The notes beneath the pieces were generated by a model. That model saw only the letters and a list, made by a program, of their open reading frames with translations. It had not been told where the DNA came from and ran no database searches. Below are positions 31,621 through 43,624 of a stretch of DNA of 64,000 nucleotides, one piece after another; within the stretch, counting starts at the first letter, position 1; each line of letters starts with the position of its first letter. The DNA is taken from contig ARYC01000432.1 of NCBI GenBank assembly GCA_000711775.1, forward strand, positions 1 to 64,000, given 5' to 3'. The stretch comes from Oxytricha trifallax. Taxonomy: Eukaryota; Ciliophora; Spirotrichea; Sporadotrichida; Oxytrichidae. The position numbers and the translations under genes were made by a program.

Positions 31621-34600
31621 AGACTGATTTATAATTTTCAAATAATTTCACATAACGTATGCCATTTTTGAATCTTGTTTATCCAATTTCTAATTAAAAA
31701 TTAATATTGTTTTCTAATATTGGAATATTAGCATTAAAAATTAATAACTCCTGCTTTTAGATTCTACTTTTAATATTTTCCTCAATTATTAATGAATAGT
31801 GCCCAATTTATATTTTAAATGACCCAGTCAAATGATCGCTACACCTTTGATTCTTAAATAAAATTAAAATGATTATTTAATATTGATATTTATCTGTTTT
31901 TCAAATCAATTGGTGGTCTTCGACAGACTTGGTTCATTGAGTTATTTTTCACGATCTTTCCAAACATTATGTCTTTATTTTCTCTAATAATTTCGAGGGT
32001 TACAGATAGTAAGTCCAGATGAAATAATGTTATTGTAAGTATAGTATTTCTCAGGTACAAGATAAGTAGGCTATTATTGAATTATAAGATAATTATGAGA
32101 AATTTTATATGAATTAATTTTTTATTTCGTTAAAAGAAATTGTAGATATAGTGGTTTGCAAAAATCAAATCTAGTTGTAGTTGCCCATAGTATATCAGGT
32201 CAAAAATCAGCAGATAAGTTTGCTTAGATAGTATCTTCAAAAATAGAGGAAGCATAAATATATTTGTTTACAAATTTATATTTAATAAATTGATTTAAAA
32301 TCTATTATTGCGATTCAAATTTGAAATTTTGTTATTAAAAATAACAAAATATTTAAAAAGTGCAGTGTCTAAGAATCAAAATTCTAAAAGAAAATTTTAT
32401 CATTCCTTATATATTAAATTAGTAGGTGGGTGGCAGGATGACACCAAATTGTTTCTTTGTGGATAGGAAGGGACTTTTGTTGTTGCTGGAGACTTTTAAA
32501 GTCTTATTATCAAGCTATTCATTACAGTATGAAGTATATTTGGTATACCTATGATATAGCTGACTAAAATAAAGAAGCTATTCGATATGTTAATATAGCT
32601 AGTAAGACTTGCTATATATATATATATTGAAAAAGCATAGTAATGGATTATGATTTTCATTCCTAGTAATTTTGTTCTTTAAATTGAGAGGGATTTTATT
32701 AAAAATCTTTGAGTATCTAATTTCCTTTTGAATCTGCAAAGTAAGCAAGGTAATTTCGAGAAAAGCGAGATACAGCGACAGATAATAAATTATACCATTA
32801 TATAATGGGGACCCTTTGAGGGTTTTACAACTTCAATACTATATATACATGAAATCCAGTCGCTTGAGAATTGAGGTATTATTCATAATTAGAGCTGGTG
32901 CCGAAAATTTGTTATGGTAACTAATTTTTGAGTATTTAGACGTCTTTTTATTCAAATTTATTCCCATTTTCTTAAGAGGGTTTATACCTCCCTTAGAATT
33001 TTCCCAATCAGTAGATTATTGTATGAAGAATGAGCTTTTTAATAAAGTTTTCATTTACAAAGTCGAAGTTTTGTTTGTAAGATGAATAACTAGTTGAAGG
33101 ACTGATATCATTTGAGTCACCTTTATTTTCAACAATGTAATATGAAACATTAAGCTAATTTGCCAATAACTATTTAAGATTGGCGTTTTAGTCTGACTAA
33201 AATTATCCTCCCTAATAAACTAGAATCACAAAAATTTTATATTTTTGGCATCATGAACCGATCTCTACATTTAAAAATTCTAAATTTTACGACTAATAAT
33301 TATATTAAAAAGATCAATTAGGTCTTTAAAAATTAAAAAATTGATAGAAAATGAAACACATATAATTCAGATAATAATAACAGTAGTAGTAGTAAAATTT
33401 CTTTTTTTAAATGCAATAAAAAAAGAGTAATAACATTTTTCAAGTTTATTGCCTTACCACCCTTACCTGCCATTTATTACTCCCTTAAATTTGTCCAGAT
33501 CTCACCCTCTCTCCTTCTCTTTCTCAATCATCTCACTGCTTTAATTCTTTCTCTCATTTTAACATTTTCAAAATAAATAATACATATCGCTTTTCACCAC
33601 TATTTGTCAGTATTTATCGTCTGGTTATGATCATTTTAGCTATCTTGAGTGTTTATTGAACAAAAATTAAAAAATTAGAAACTTTAAGTGAATTTAATAA
33701 AGTCTTTATGAGCTTTGCTATTTATTAAATAAATTAAGTTCCAAAATTTATTGAGAAAAGAAAAGTTATTAATCAAATGCCTAGGCTATCGATAGAAGTT
33801 GTGATTCTTATATGAGCTACGCTTTGGATTCAATTATTCTTTTAATGTTTTAAATTGAGAATATATTATTACACATTTCATTATACTATCTAGCTGGCAT
33901 AAACCCCAGTATTGATATTGGGACAACATTAAAACAAAATATCACATGTTATTATTATTTAGTGCTTTACAGAAATTAATACTGATATCACATGTTAATT
34001 TCTGATTATCATATTTGAGAATGTACAAATTTAATGAGTTAGTATATTTTACTATTATGAGTTGCCTTCCTTAATAAAACATTCTACATGCAAAAATCAT
34101 TTTAATTTTTCAATTTTAAAGTTTGAATTATTATTTTAGACTTTGGATTTTATCTAGGTTTAATTTTTCAAAACAAAAAGATTTATTTTTAAAAAATCAT
34201 AAAGCTTTAACATTGTATTTATAAATATATTTTTTATTTGACAACTTGATTTTGAAAAAAATTATATTTGTTTCAAATTTTAATTTAATGCATTTTATCT
34301 CAAAAATTGAATCCTTAAATTAATTGTAAATATCAAGTTTTCTCTATAAGAATTCAAGATATTAAAATAATGCACAAAAGAATATCAGAAAAATTTTAAA
34401 CCCAGAATTAACCATAAAATTAACATACATATTTGCTATTATTAGTTTTGATTGTGGAAAAAATCAATAAAAGGAAAATCATTTGTTATAACGATTCTGT
34501 AATATTTGAAAATGCAATATTTGGAAATTATTTATAAAATATTGAATGCCAAAATTAATTATAAGTGCTAATTTAGTTTTAAGAATTTTCATTTTTTAAG

Positions 34601-34880
34601 AAATGTGTATTAATTTCTAAAATTCATGTATGTTAATGAACAAAATTTTTTAAATCTTTAAAATTGTCAATTTTTCTTGATGCAAAGTAAAGAAAATAAA
34701 GCAAAAAAATATCAATAAAATAATTTCAAATTATTTTTTTGAATCTTAAATTTAAAGCTTAGGCTACTGATGAATCATGAAATTTTACACGGTAGTCTAC
34801 AACTTAGAACTATTCCATTTTTTTTGTAATATATTTGAGAATTAGATTTTATTTGATTAACAATGTAAATATTCAGTATT
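31621..34880. other. Very AT-rich region
   Basis: No gene recognised. The part near 31680-31760 is the 5' flank of the repeat shared with 40380-40440. Confidence 0.3.
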
Positions 34881-34889
34881 AATTCAACA

Positions 34890-35210
34890 TCAACTCACTA
34901 AATTACCCTTTTTTTACTGATCCTTCCAATTTAGTAAAATATTCTCCTTTTTTCTAAAAATAACTCCTTATTGTTCCATTTCCTTCTCCAAATTATATTA
35001 AAGTTGTTCTACCATTCTGTATTATCCCATTTTTTAATCTGTCTCATCTGTCTGTTGTTTTGCGATTCCATTACCAAACTTAATATCTGTCACATGATTT
35101 CTCAATGAATCTAAAGTGGGGCATTAAAATTCTCCTCCTCAATTGCCTTTACTGTTCTGTATATTTTCATTTTCATGTTGGCTATTTAAAGATCAAATGC
35201 CATATTTAAT
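34890..35210 (-). pseudogene. Weak coding remnant
   Basis: The minus strand shows DLQIANMKMKIYRTVKAIEE and, after breaks, FGNGIAKQQTDETDQKMGQY and EKEMEQQGVIFRKKENILLN. Lys/Gln/Glu-rich, coiled-coil-like. It lies 0.8 kb downstream of the LINE in the same orientation and might belong to a related element. Confidence 0.3.
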
Positions 35211-35989
35211 TTCTGCATCATTAACTAATCTTCCAAAGATTTGGAATATCAGGTCTTTTAGGTAATTTCATAAATGTTTTTGAAATATTAGGCAGGACAT
35301 TATTTCACAAACTTCAGGATCAATATTTTAATGTCTGATTTTGTTATAATTTTATTCCCTCCGTATTCTATGATCATAGTTCCAGCAATCATTCTATTTC
35401 AAGTTCTATTGTAATATAGTCAAGACTTTCCAATGTTCTTTTTGAATCAAATATCAGTCCAGATATGTTAAATTAATACCGAAATATAAAAGTCCTAAAA
35501 GATAGAATATATTAATTTTTATTTTTAGTAGTACTTCATCCTTTGTCAATTACTTGATCTAACTTTTTTTAAGACAAATTAGGCAAAGAATCATATCAGA
35601 TTTATTTCAAAAACATAAACTATATATAATTATCATATGTATTTTTTAATTATCTCGTACTACCTTTATAAATATGTTTTTCTGATCTTTATTAAACAAA
35701 AACAATTCTTAATTAGCTATATATTTTATTGAATATTTTTCATATGCTCAAAAGCAATTTTAACTTAGTTTAAATTTATCAGTTGTATCAAATTGTCAAT
35801 TTATATATTTATTACGGATTATAAGGATTTTTATTTTATCTTCATTAAGAATAAAACTGAGAAGGTAATTAAAATAATAATATAATAGATGAATAATTGC
35901 TAAAAGTATATACATGATAATGACATCATCAATCTGATTTTATATGTTCTCAATTTTTCCTAGATTAGATATTAAATTCGACTGAATTG

Positions 35990-38900
35990 TATTTATTTTC
36001 GGAGAATTCATGATATTTTTTCTTGACTTAGGCCACTCTGAACAGCTTCTTTGTTATGATCTCTATCTGTTGGTCGTTGCTAGTGTCAATTAATATGTCC
36101 TTTAATTAGTTTTGAGAGTGATTTTGGGCCCCTAACTGAGTTAAATTGGCTGAAGGTTTTAAGGTGGTTTGCATTAACAAAGGCTTTGTGGTTTACATTG
36201 CTCTAGTGGTTCATCCAGTAGTTAATTATTGTCTTTCCTAACTTAACGCCATTATTATGTCCATCAATTCTTGGTTAGAAACGTATGTTTCTTTTTTTTG
36301 GAGGGACTTTCCCTGCAGCTTGGTTTTATCACTCGCTTAAGGTCTTATAAACTGTTCTATCCCCACATTGATCTTCTATATGTTCTTCTGAAATAAGTCT
36401 CTTATAATTTCGCTGGTGTAGATCTCTTTAAGCTAAGTTATATTCCTCAAGATCTTATTCGGAATGTCTATTTAAGTTTTAAATGCTATTCCTTTTAGAT
36501 ATAGTTCAATTTTTTCTATTTCTTCTATTTTCACAAATTTACTATTCACTAATGGATTGTACTTGTAGATAATTAGTGAGCTGATATATTAATATACCTA
36601 CTTTCATAATCTTATCGCGTACTAGCCAATTGCTGGAGCTTGTTTCTTGTAATCTGTGATAAATTTGAATTTTCCTTTTCATTTTATTCCATGCATTTTC
36701 AGCATATTCAAAGTGTTTAAACAGATTTTAAGTCCTCTGTACTTCGATTCTTCAACTATTTATTATTCCTTCAATCTAGAACTCTCTTTTAAAACCTTTA
36801 GCATAGCTAATTAGAACTATTTTAAATGTTTATTTTGAAATCTTTTGTTCTGTCAATTTCTTTGAAACAATTGATGAACTCTCATGAATTGTTAAGTGTC
36901 TTTTTTTTATCACTAATAAATCAATCGCGAACGCATTTAACTTACCTTATTAAATTTGAGACGTTAGCTTTGGTTATCATTATAAGGCGTCTTGCTAGCA
37001 TACATTATTCAGCCTAGGGGAGATTGACTCCTCAAGGCAGTTCCTTGTCTGTGTTTATCACCTCCCTCCATACGTTATTTTGTTTTTTGAGTACAGGAGT
37101 TAAATTAGTTTAACGATTTCTAAATCTTTTTGACTAACTATTCTTTTTTTAAGTATTAAAAGTCGTTTGACTTTTCTGACCGATTCATATGTTTTTTGAA
37201 GGTCTATCAGCAGTTATACTTATCTTTGATTGCTTTTCCTTCTTGATGTTTTTATGTCTTCTGATATTTCTATTAAGTTAATATGCCTGCTTTTAATCTC
37301 TTTAAAACCATTTAATAATTCCCTGTTGAGTATATTTCACTCTTCAGCTAACTAATTTTATTAATTATGACTATTTCAAATAATTTACCGAAGTGCAAAT
37401 TAATTCCTATTGGTCTTCTTGTATAGCTAGTATCTAGGTACTATTCTTTTAGATCTTTGCTTAATAAAATTAGCATTACATATTCTGGTTTTTACTTCTC
37501 CTTCAACTATGAAGAAGTTTTCTGGCTAACCTTTTTAGCATTTTTCCTGACTTGAGCAACATTTTCCCATCAAATCCATCTGGGCTGATGGCTTTATCAA
37601 AATTATATACTTAGTAAAAAGTGCAATAAAATAGCTAATTGGATCAATTAATATAGTGATAATAATTTATTTACAATGTTAAGATATAAATAATGAGCAT
37701 TTTAAATTATTAAATTAGTAACGAATATAAAATAAATTAAAATATAAGATTTTCGGGTTTGCTTTTCAATTCTTCAATATTTTGAAGTTATTTTCTTAAT
37801 GAATTTATTAATGCAGATTCATGATATATTGATTAAAAATAAACACATAATAATTTGCAAAATAGTTACATTAATAAACTTTAGATAATTTAGATTAAAA
37901 GTCTTAACTTTATTATATGATTTAGCACAAAATAATATAAGATTAATCAATTTAAAAAAAGCAATTAACTTTTAAAAAAATTGATTAAAAATATAGTAAA
38001 GTATAATATTTTAACCTGAATAAATTAAAAATTAATTCGTAAAAAAACTATGACTAAAATTAAGTAACATTTACTACTATTTTTTTAATATATGTAATTA
38101 AAAATATATTAAAATTTGAGGAAAGCGAAACTTATAAATTAATTTAAAAAGTCGAATCATACAAATAAATTCAAAGTAATAGTGAAAAACTGGCCAGTAT
38201 TTCTCGATTGCTCTACATACTTGAAATTATATAGGACAAAGTAAAATAAATTATATAATAGATAAAATTAAGTCATTCTATTATTTCTTATAATTGCCTA
38301 AATATTTAAAATGTTTACCAACTCCTTTCTACTTCCTCCTCATTGTATAAATTCTCACTTTCTTGATCGTCATTCATTATTGTATCTCTTTTGTCTATCT
38401 CCTGGTACTTGTTCTGTCTTTTGTCTTTGAATATTGGCCATTAAGTCTCAGTCTTGTGTCTTTTTTTGCTCTCCTATTTTTACTCTTTCATCATTTATTG
38501 TGATTCATGTTATCAGTTGACACTATTTCTAACTCTTTGTTTATCTCTTGTCGTTTTTGAATGTTCCATATATCTCATTTCTTTCTTACAATTGACATTT
38601 GTTTAGTTAGTATTTACTGCTGCCCACCAGCTCCCCCCTTTGAACTTGTTTCATAATCTATCTTAAAAACATTTTTTAATAGGTTTATGAAAATCCTTTC
38701 CTTTTAGTTCTCTCCCTTCCTCTATGAAGGTCTTCCACCATTATTATTTTATGTCCAAAATCGTAATTGATCTTTCTTTATCAGAAAAGTTTAAATCATT
38801 TTCTAAATATTTTATCCTTTACCTGCTTATGGTTTTCTGTTTTCAGTTGATTCATTTCCCAGCTAACTTTCTCCACATTAGAGAAGACTTGATCTAGTTG

Positions 38901-39480
38901 GTCCCCTTTTGAATGAGTTTCCTGTTACTCAAAAAAAGATTTTTTTAGACCTTCTTTGCTCAATCTTTTCTCCAATTCTTTGATGTGGTAGTTGAAATCT
39001 CCCATTACGACTATTCTTTGTTTTTAACACTTCTGTTTAAAGATTTGATAAAAAAGATTAGTCGATTTTGGAATTCTTTGGAGTCATCATTCCAATCAAG
39101 GTGCTTTTATGATGTGTAATAGGAACTCTCCCAAGTTCAGTATTGTCCAAGTTATAAATTATCTTAAGGTATTTAAGTTTTCATATAAAATTTGCAATTT
39201 TTCAACTTCATTACTTCTCCGCTTCTTGTCAATTGAGACTGAGTTGTAGTTTATGCCAATTATCCTTTAGAGTCTGGTTTCCATCAACCATATGTAATAA
39301 GGATTCTTGTTTTCTATTTCCTTTTATAACTTGTTTCAGTTTCGAGTCCGGATTACAAAAATTTTGCAGACAAATTTTAAATTTGATTGTTTTTGTTTTG
39401 ATCGACCTCTTGTTGTTAATAGTTTCTTCTCTTCTTTTAGATCTCTTATTTCCCAACTTCCCTTATTAATTAATAGAATT
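35990..39480 (-). mobile_element. Decayed LINE-type non-LTR retrotransposon
   Basis: Minus strand. Near 38990 IVVMGDFNYHIKELEKRL, followed by SKGDQLDQVFSNVEKVSW, matches the GDFN and downstream motifs of the APE-type endonuclease of L1-like elements. Near 37600 KAISPDGFDGK matches the KA.GPDG entry of the reverse transcriptase. Near 37210 LLIDLQKTYESV corresponds to the F.D...A.D.V (motif A) block, and near 37040 KELPQGVNLPQA to the QG..LSP block. Order and spacing fit, though an extra AT-rich stretch of about 600 bp (37650-38290) lies between the domains. Frames change repeatedly and TGAs occur, so it is an old copy. Confidence 0.72.
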
Positions 39481-39868
39481 CGAATTGTCTGTAATTTAAA
39501 ATCTTGACTGAGATTTTATTTATTAACCACCACATTGTGGCTGTTTCTCGTTCTCATTTTCCCTCGTCCTCTTTAATTTCGTTAATGCCAATTTTTTTCA
39601 TATTATTTTTATTTTTATTTAGAATAGATTTTTCAATAAATTTATTAAAAGTAATTTCTTTGATAGCCAAAATACATATGAAATTTAATAATTATAATAG
39701 AAATTAGGTTTATTAGTAAAATATACATGTAATTTTATAAAAGAAATTCATGATAATTTATTATAAATAAGTTAAGCAAGAGATTGATTTATTAAATATT
39801 AGTATAAAAAGAAATGGATTTATGAATAGACTAAATTAATATATATCCTATTATACCAAAATATTAAA

Positions 39869-40307
39869 TAATACTTAATTACATTTACTATTGGGAGATC
39901 GTTATTATGTACAGAAAGAAATAAGATGGTCTAGTGCAGCTGTGAATGGTCGAGGCAAGGGACATGCCCCCCATGACAAAGCCAAGAATCAGGAGCAACT
40001 CTACTGCTGAAGGCTCAGAAGAGGCAAGTCTTGGCCAGTTCAGGTTCAAAGTTTTTTTATGGGAGGAGAGAGATGGCCAATAAAATAAGTGAAATGTCTG
40101 ATCTCAATATAGCCAACCCAGAAAAAAACCTAAGACTATTACTGCTGAAGGCACGGGATAAGCCCCCAGGATTAGACTCCGGAGTTGAAGAGGCATCTTA
40201 GTAGCTAGTCTTCACCAGTGTCAGCGCAGACTACGAAGAAGAACATCAAGAGTATGTGATAGACATCTTAAAACTTTATATATAATAGTAAATGTAATTA
40301 AGTATTA
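39869..40307. repeat. Inverted-repeat-bounded cassette
   Basis: AATACTTAATTACATTTACT at 39870 is repeated inverted at about 40283-40306, enclosing 390 bp that is much GC-richer than its surroundings. Just inside the left arm is GGGAGATCGTTAT, which is also part of the terminal repeat of the foldback element at 44638. It could be a MITE that captured coding DNA, or a germline gene segment between symmetrical eliminated sequences. Confidence 0.5.
39946..40262 (+). CDS. Coding-like pieces inside the cassette
   Basis: ATG at 39946 gives 48 codons (MVEARDMPPMTKPRIRSNST, AEGSEEASLGQFRFKVFLWE) to TGA 40090-40092. An overlapping second frame then reads MSDLNIANPEKNLRLLLLKA, RDKPPGLDSGVEEASQQLV and ADYEEEHQEYVIDILKL. 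The last part faintly recalls the N-terminal edge of a cyclin box, which is too weak to name. The relation of the two frames is unclear. Confidence 0.4.
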
Positions 40308-40329
40308 TTATTAAATAAGTCGAGGAATT

Positions 40330-40735
40330 TTGATTTCTAGATTTCTAATTTCTATATTTACCTAAGTGATTCACTATATCAAATATTATTCCAATATTAG
40401 ATTTTAATATTAATTTTCAATTAGAAATTGATTTATTTAACTTTAAAAATGTATTAAGTTATCTCTAAAAATATGAATTTTAAACATCAGTAATTGAAAG
40501 TCATCTTTCTTGTTCTTCAATGGTTTAGAATTTTTCGATATTTTTCAAACTTTGTCTACATCTACAACTTCATTAACGATATCAACTACTACTACAGCAC
40601 TAATATTAAACCCCAAAAGTCTTTTTAATGATAATAGAAAAAATCTAACTCCCACTATTTTGGCAATACTGTACTTTGAGCTAGAAACCAAAATTCCTAG
40701 GAGATTCTGTGTCAAAAATATAACATTAAAATAAT
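40330..40735 (+). pseudogene. Second copy of the Thr-rich repeat gene start
   Basis: From 40510 the frame reads FFDIFQTLSTSTTSLTIST, then ALILNPKSLFNDNRKNLTPT and ILAILYFELETKIPRRFCV. The stretch LTPTILAILYFELETKIP aligns with LTGTNLAKLLFEAEVKIP at 31.4 kb on the opposite strand. Upstream DNA (ATTCCAATATTAGA..., AATTAGAAATTG) is shared too. It ends abruptly at about 40735. Confidence 0.45.
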
Positions 40736-41103
40736 TAATATTGATTAAAGATTAGAAATAAAAAAGAATATATTGGTAAAGTTTTAAAAGTAAAACATAT
40801 TTTTTAAAAATTCAAATAATTAATTAACGATAATTAAAATGACTTTTAGATTCAACTACATTAAATATAAGTAGACGATCTTATGTTTTTAAACAAATTT
40901 AGTTAACTTTTATTAACTTTAATTATTAATCAGAAATTGAGTAAATTTTTATTTAATATTTAATTTATCTATTACTTTTATTACACCTCTATCCTCGATT
41001 TGTTGTAGTGGCTATTTCATAAAATCAATCTCAACATAATTTACCTATCTTTAACATATCCACTTTTGCATCAATGAGTCTTTTCCAAGACGGCAATTAT
41101 AAT

Positions 41104-41187
41104 AAAACCACCAAAACCCCTTAGTGAAGTTTATAAGTGCTTTGATTTGTAGGGTATAGTTGGGGTCTTATTGGGGTTAATAAAAAA
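41104..41187. repeat. Left inverted terminal repeat of element 5
   Basis: Contains CAAAACCCCTTAGTGAAG and TTGATTTGTAGGGTATAGTT; inverse at 46160-46243. Confidence 0.92.
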
Positions 41188-41205
41188 ATTAGGCCAATTT
41201 TAAAA

Positions 41206-42265
41206 ATGAGAAATAGAGATTAGCGAAATTTAGGGTCTATTTATGATGAGAAATATTTAGATTTACTGCTTAAGCTTAGGCATTGGGCGAGTATTAATAT
41301 AGATTAAGTCAAATGAGTGCTAAATTATGCAGCTATAGCATAGTGATTAAACAAGAGTGCCTCAACTGTTAGGTATCACTGATTGCTAGCTGTTTCGCAT
41401 TTTAATTCTGACTCATGAAAACATCCTGAAAGAAAATAAAAGTTCTCTCAGGCTCATATTGACTACTCTGCGACACTAAATCATTAAAGTATTGGGCACA
41501 CTTTCCTCTTGATTAGCGAGCTGTGATGTTTTATCGTAAGTTTCCTGACATACGTATCTTTATAAACTATAGCCAATATTATAGAAGAAATGGTATTACT
41601 TTCAAGACTGTCAACAGAGTGAAGAAAGTGATTTATTTTACAATGTCATTTTATAGTAATAATTTAAACTATATATATGATTAAATGCAGAGGGCTATTG
41701 ATAATAACATCAAGTTCATACATGCAGATGAAGCTGTGTTTACCCTCAACACCTTTATTAATAAGTCGTAGTACAAGAAGTATGATAATATAGAAGTCTA
41801 CGACTAAAGGTAAAGGTTGTAACCCATGCAATTTTAGCTGGTATTAGCGAAGATTCAGGTTTGGATAGTTATGTTATTCATCCTCGCTCTATTAAGCGAG
41901 AGTAGTATATAGAGTTATTACATAAGCTAAGAGATAAGTACAGCGACTAAGAAATCATACTGTTTGTTGATAACCTCTCAGATCATAAGACTAAGGAGTC
42001 TAAGAAAGCTTATGAAGAGTTAAACATAACTCCTGTATATAACGTTCCCTATACCCCACAGTTTAATGGAATCGAATTATATTGGAGTTAAATCAAGAAT
42101 CACTACTAGAAACTGCTGCTGTATCATCTTATGCATGACTTGCCTATCGATACAGTTGACTTGATCCAAAGCAGCTGCAAGAGAGTGAGTAAAGAAAAGA
42201 CAACAATTTGTGCAAGAGAAGGAAGAATGAATGTTTATAAATAAGTTTTAGATTTAAACGAATGA
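41206..42265 (+). pseudogene. TBE transposase (DD34E), broken
   Basis: ATG at 41206 (MRNRDQRNLGSIYDEKYLDL) to TGA 42263-42265. DDE motifs remain recognisable (HADEAVF, FVDNLSDHKTKES with His of the relatives kept, FNGIELYWS). It shares the in-frame TGA of elements 2 and 4 (here TCATGAAAA near 41417) and has several further single-base shifts, more than element 4. Confidence 0.85.
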
Positions 42266-42271
42266 ATAAGT

Positions 42272-43062
42272 TCACATATTAAATGAGCTCTTAAAAGGAA
42301 TTGGGTTCTCTTTCTTTTCTTCTTCTTATGGCTTGCTTGGGCCCATATTTCTTCTCTTAGTGCCTACTCCTACATCTATGTTCATTTCATCTGGCTTTTA
42401 TACATCTTTATAAAGCCTCTTGCTCACTTCATGCATAGTCTATGACTTTCTCTCTCTGTGAACTTTTGCATCTTCTTTCATCAAAAATATAACAGTTCCA
42501 GGCTCTCCAACAAAGTTATAAATCAAAGCTTACTAGAGAGGTAATGATGCTTCTTAAGTTCAGCGAGCCATGCCTCGCTAATTAGAATGGCTTGCTTCTT
42601 TTAATCATCAGGAGAAAGAGAATATCGTTTCTTATGAGCTTCTTCAATGATCTCTTTGAGATAACTCTCTCTTAAAGTGCCAAGAACACCAAAGAAAAAG
42701 CTCCTTTCTGGAAGCTTGTTAGAGAGTTGTTTCTTGGTAGAAAGGTAAACTACCAACTCTTCATCGTTCATCGCATCCTCGTAGAGATTAGTGACTGAAA
42801 TCTCTGGGTAGTTGAGTATTTCTATCAACTTAAATTTATTGTTTTTGAAGGCTTTCTTCTCTTCACAGAGTATAGCTTTTAAGAATGATATTTTGGTACC
42901 TTCCATAGTTGGAAGGAATAATCCCGCTATAGTATATTATTAAGTATATGTTACATGCTTACCATGTTGAGTGAGGTATCGATAGAGATCTTCCTTGCTT
43001 CAAAATCTTGATACCATTTCTTAAGCTTCAATCCTCTTCATTGCAGTACTTATAGATTCCAT
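42272..43062 (-). pseudogene. TBE 22-kDa basic protein gene with two candidate mini-introns (broken copy)
   Basis: ATG at 43062. Candidate introns: 42927-42962 (36 nt, GTAAGCATG...CTATAG) and 42505-42533 (29 nt, GTAAGC...TTGGAG). Leaving out the second again brings the tail into frame (KPGTVIFLMKEDAKVHRERK). The body has TKISFLKAILCEEKKAFKNN and LPERSFFFGVLGTLRESYLK. A TGA lies in the first exon (SRF then TGA then SKED). Confidence 0.75.
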
Positions 43063-43199
43063 CCTTGTTCCTTCTCTTGTTATTAAATTTCATATTTTAA
43101 TAAATAGAGTTCTGGATCATACTGTTTAAAATCTTAGTATCAAATATGGGCATCTTATAGGAGGTCAACCTGGTAAAGATACGGGGAGAAAGCTGGTAG

Positions 43200-43460
43200 A
43201 AGCTCTAACTTACTTCAGAGATGGAGCTCCATTTTTATCAATTTAGTTCCATTAAATTAGTACTAAATTTAATTAGTACTGGTACTTAATCTGTTTAATT
43301 ATAATTGGTACCAATTTAATAGTGCCAAAACTGAATTAGTACCTAGTTTTAAACTAATGAGGTTTTAATGGGAAAGTTAAAAAATGGTTCAAAACCTAAT
43401 TGGTACCAGTACCAACCTGGATTTTTTCTTAGTTGGTACCAAAATTAAAATTATTAAAGA
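43200..43460. promoter_or_regulatory. GGTACC-rich spacer between divergent TBE genes (element 5)
   Basis: Third copy of the array: TAGTACTGGTACTTAAT, TTGGTACCAATTTAATAG, TTGGTACCAGTACCAACC, TTGGTACC. Position and word order match elements 2 and 4. Confidence 0.55.
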
Positions 43461-43624
43461 TGAAATTAGAAAAATAATAGCTATAAATTTAGTATGAATA
43501 TGATCTCTCACACTTGAAAAATAAAAACAACCATTATTGCTGTAGTGCCTATTCCTATCCAGATTTACTATAATCAGTGAGGTTATTAGAGCTTAATAAT
43601 AGAAATTTAACTTTGAATTTAAAC

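Noticed and set aside
40160-40262. Cyclin gene in the inverted-repeat cassette
   Set aside because: Only a faint resemblance over about 15 residues; not enough to name a family.
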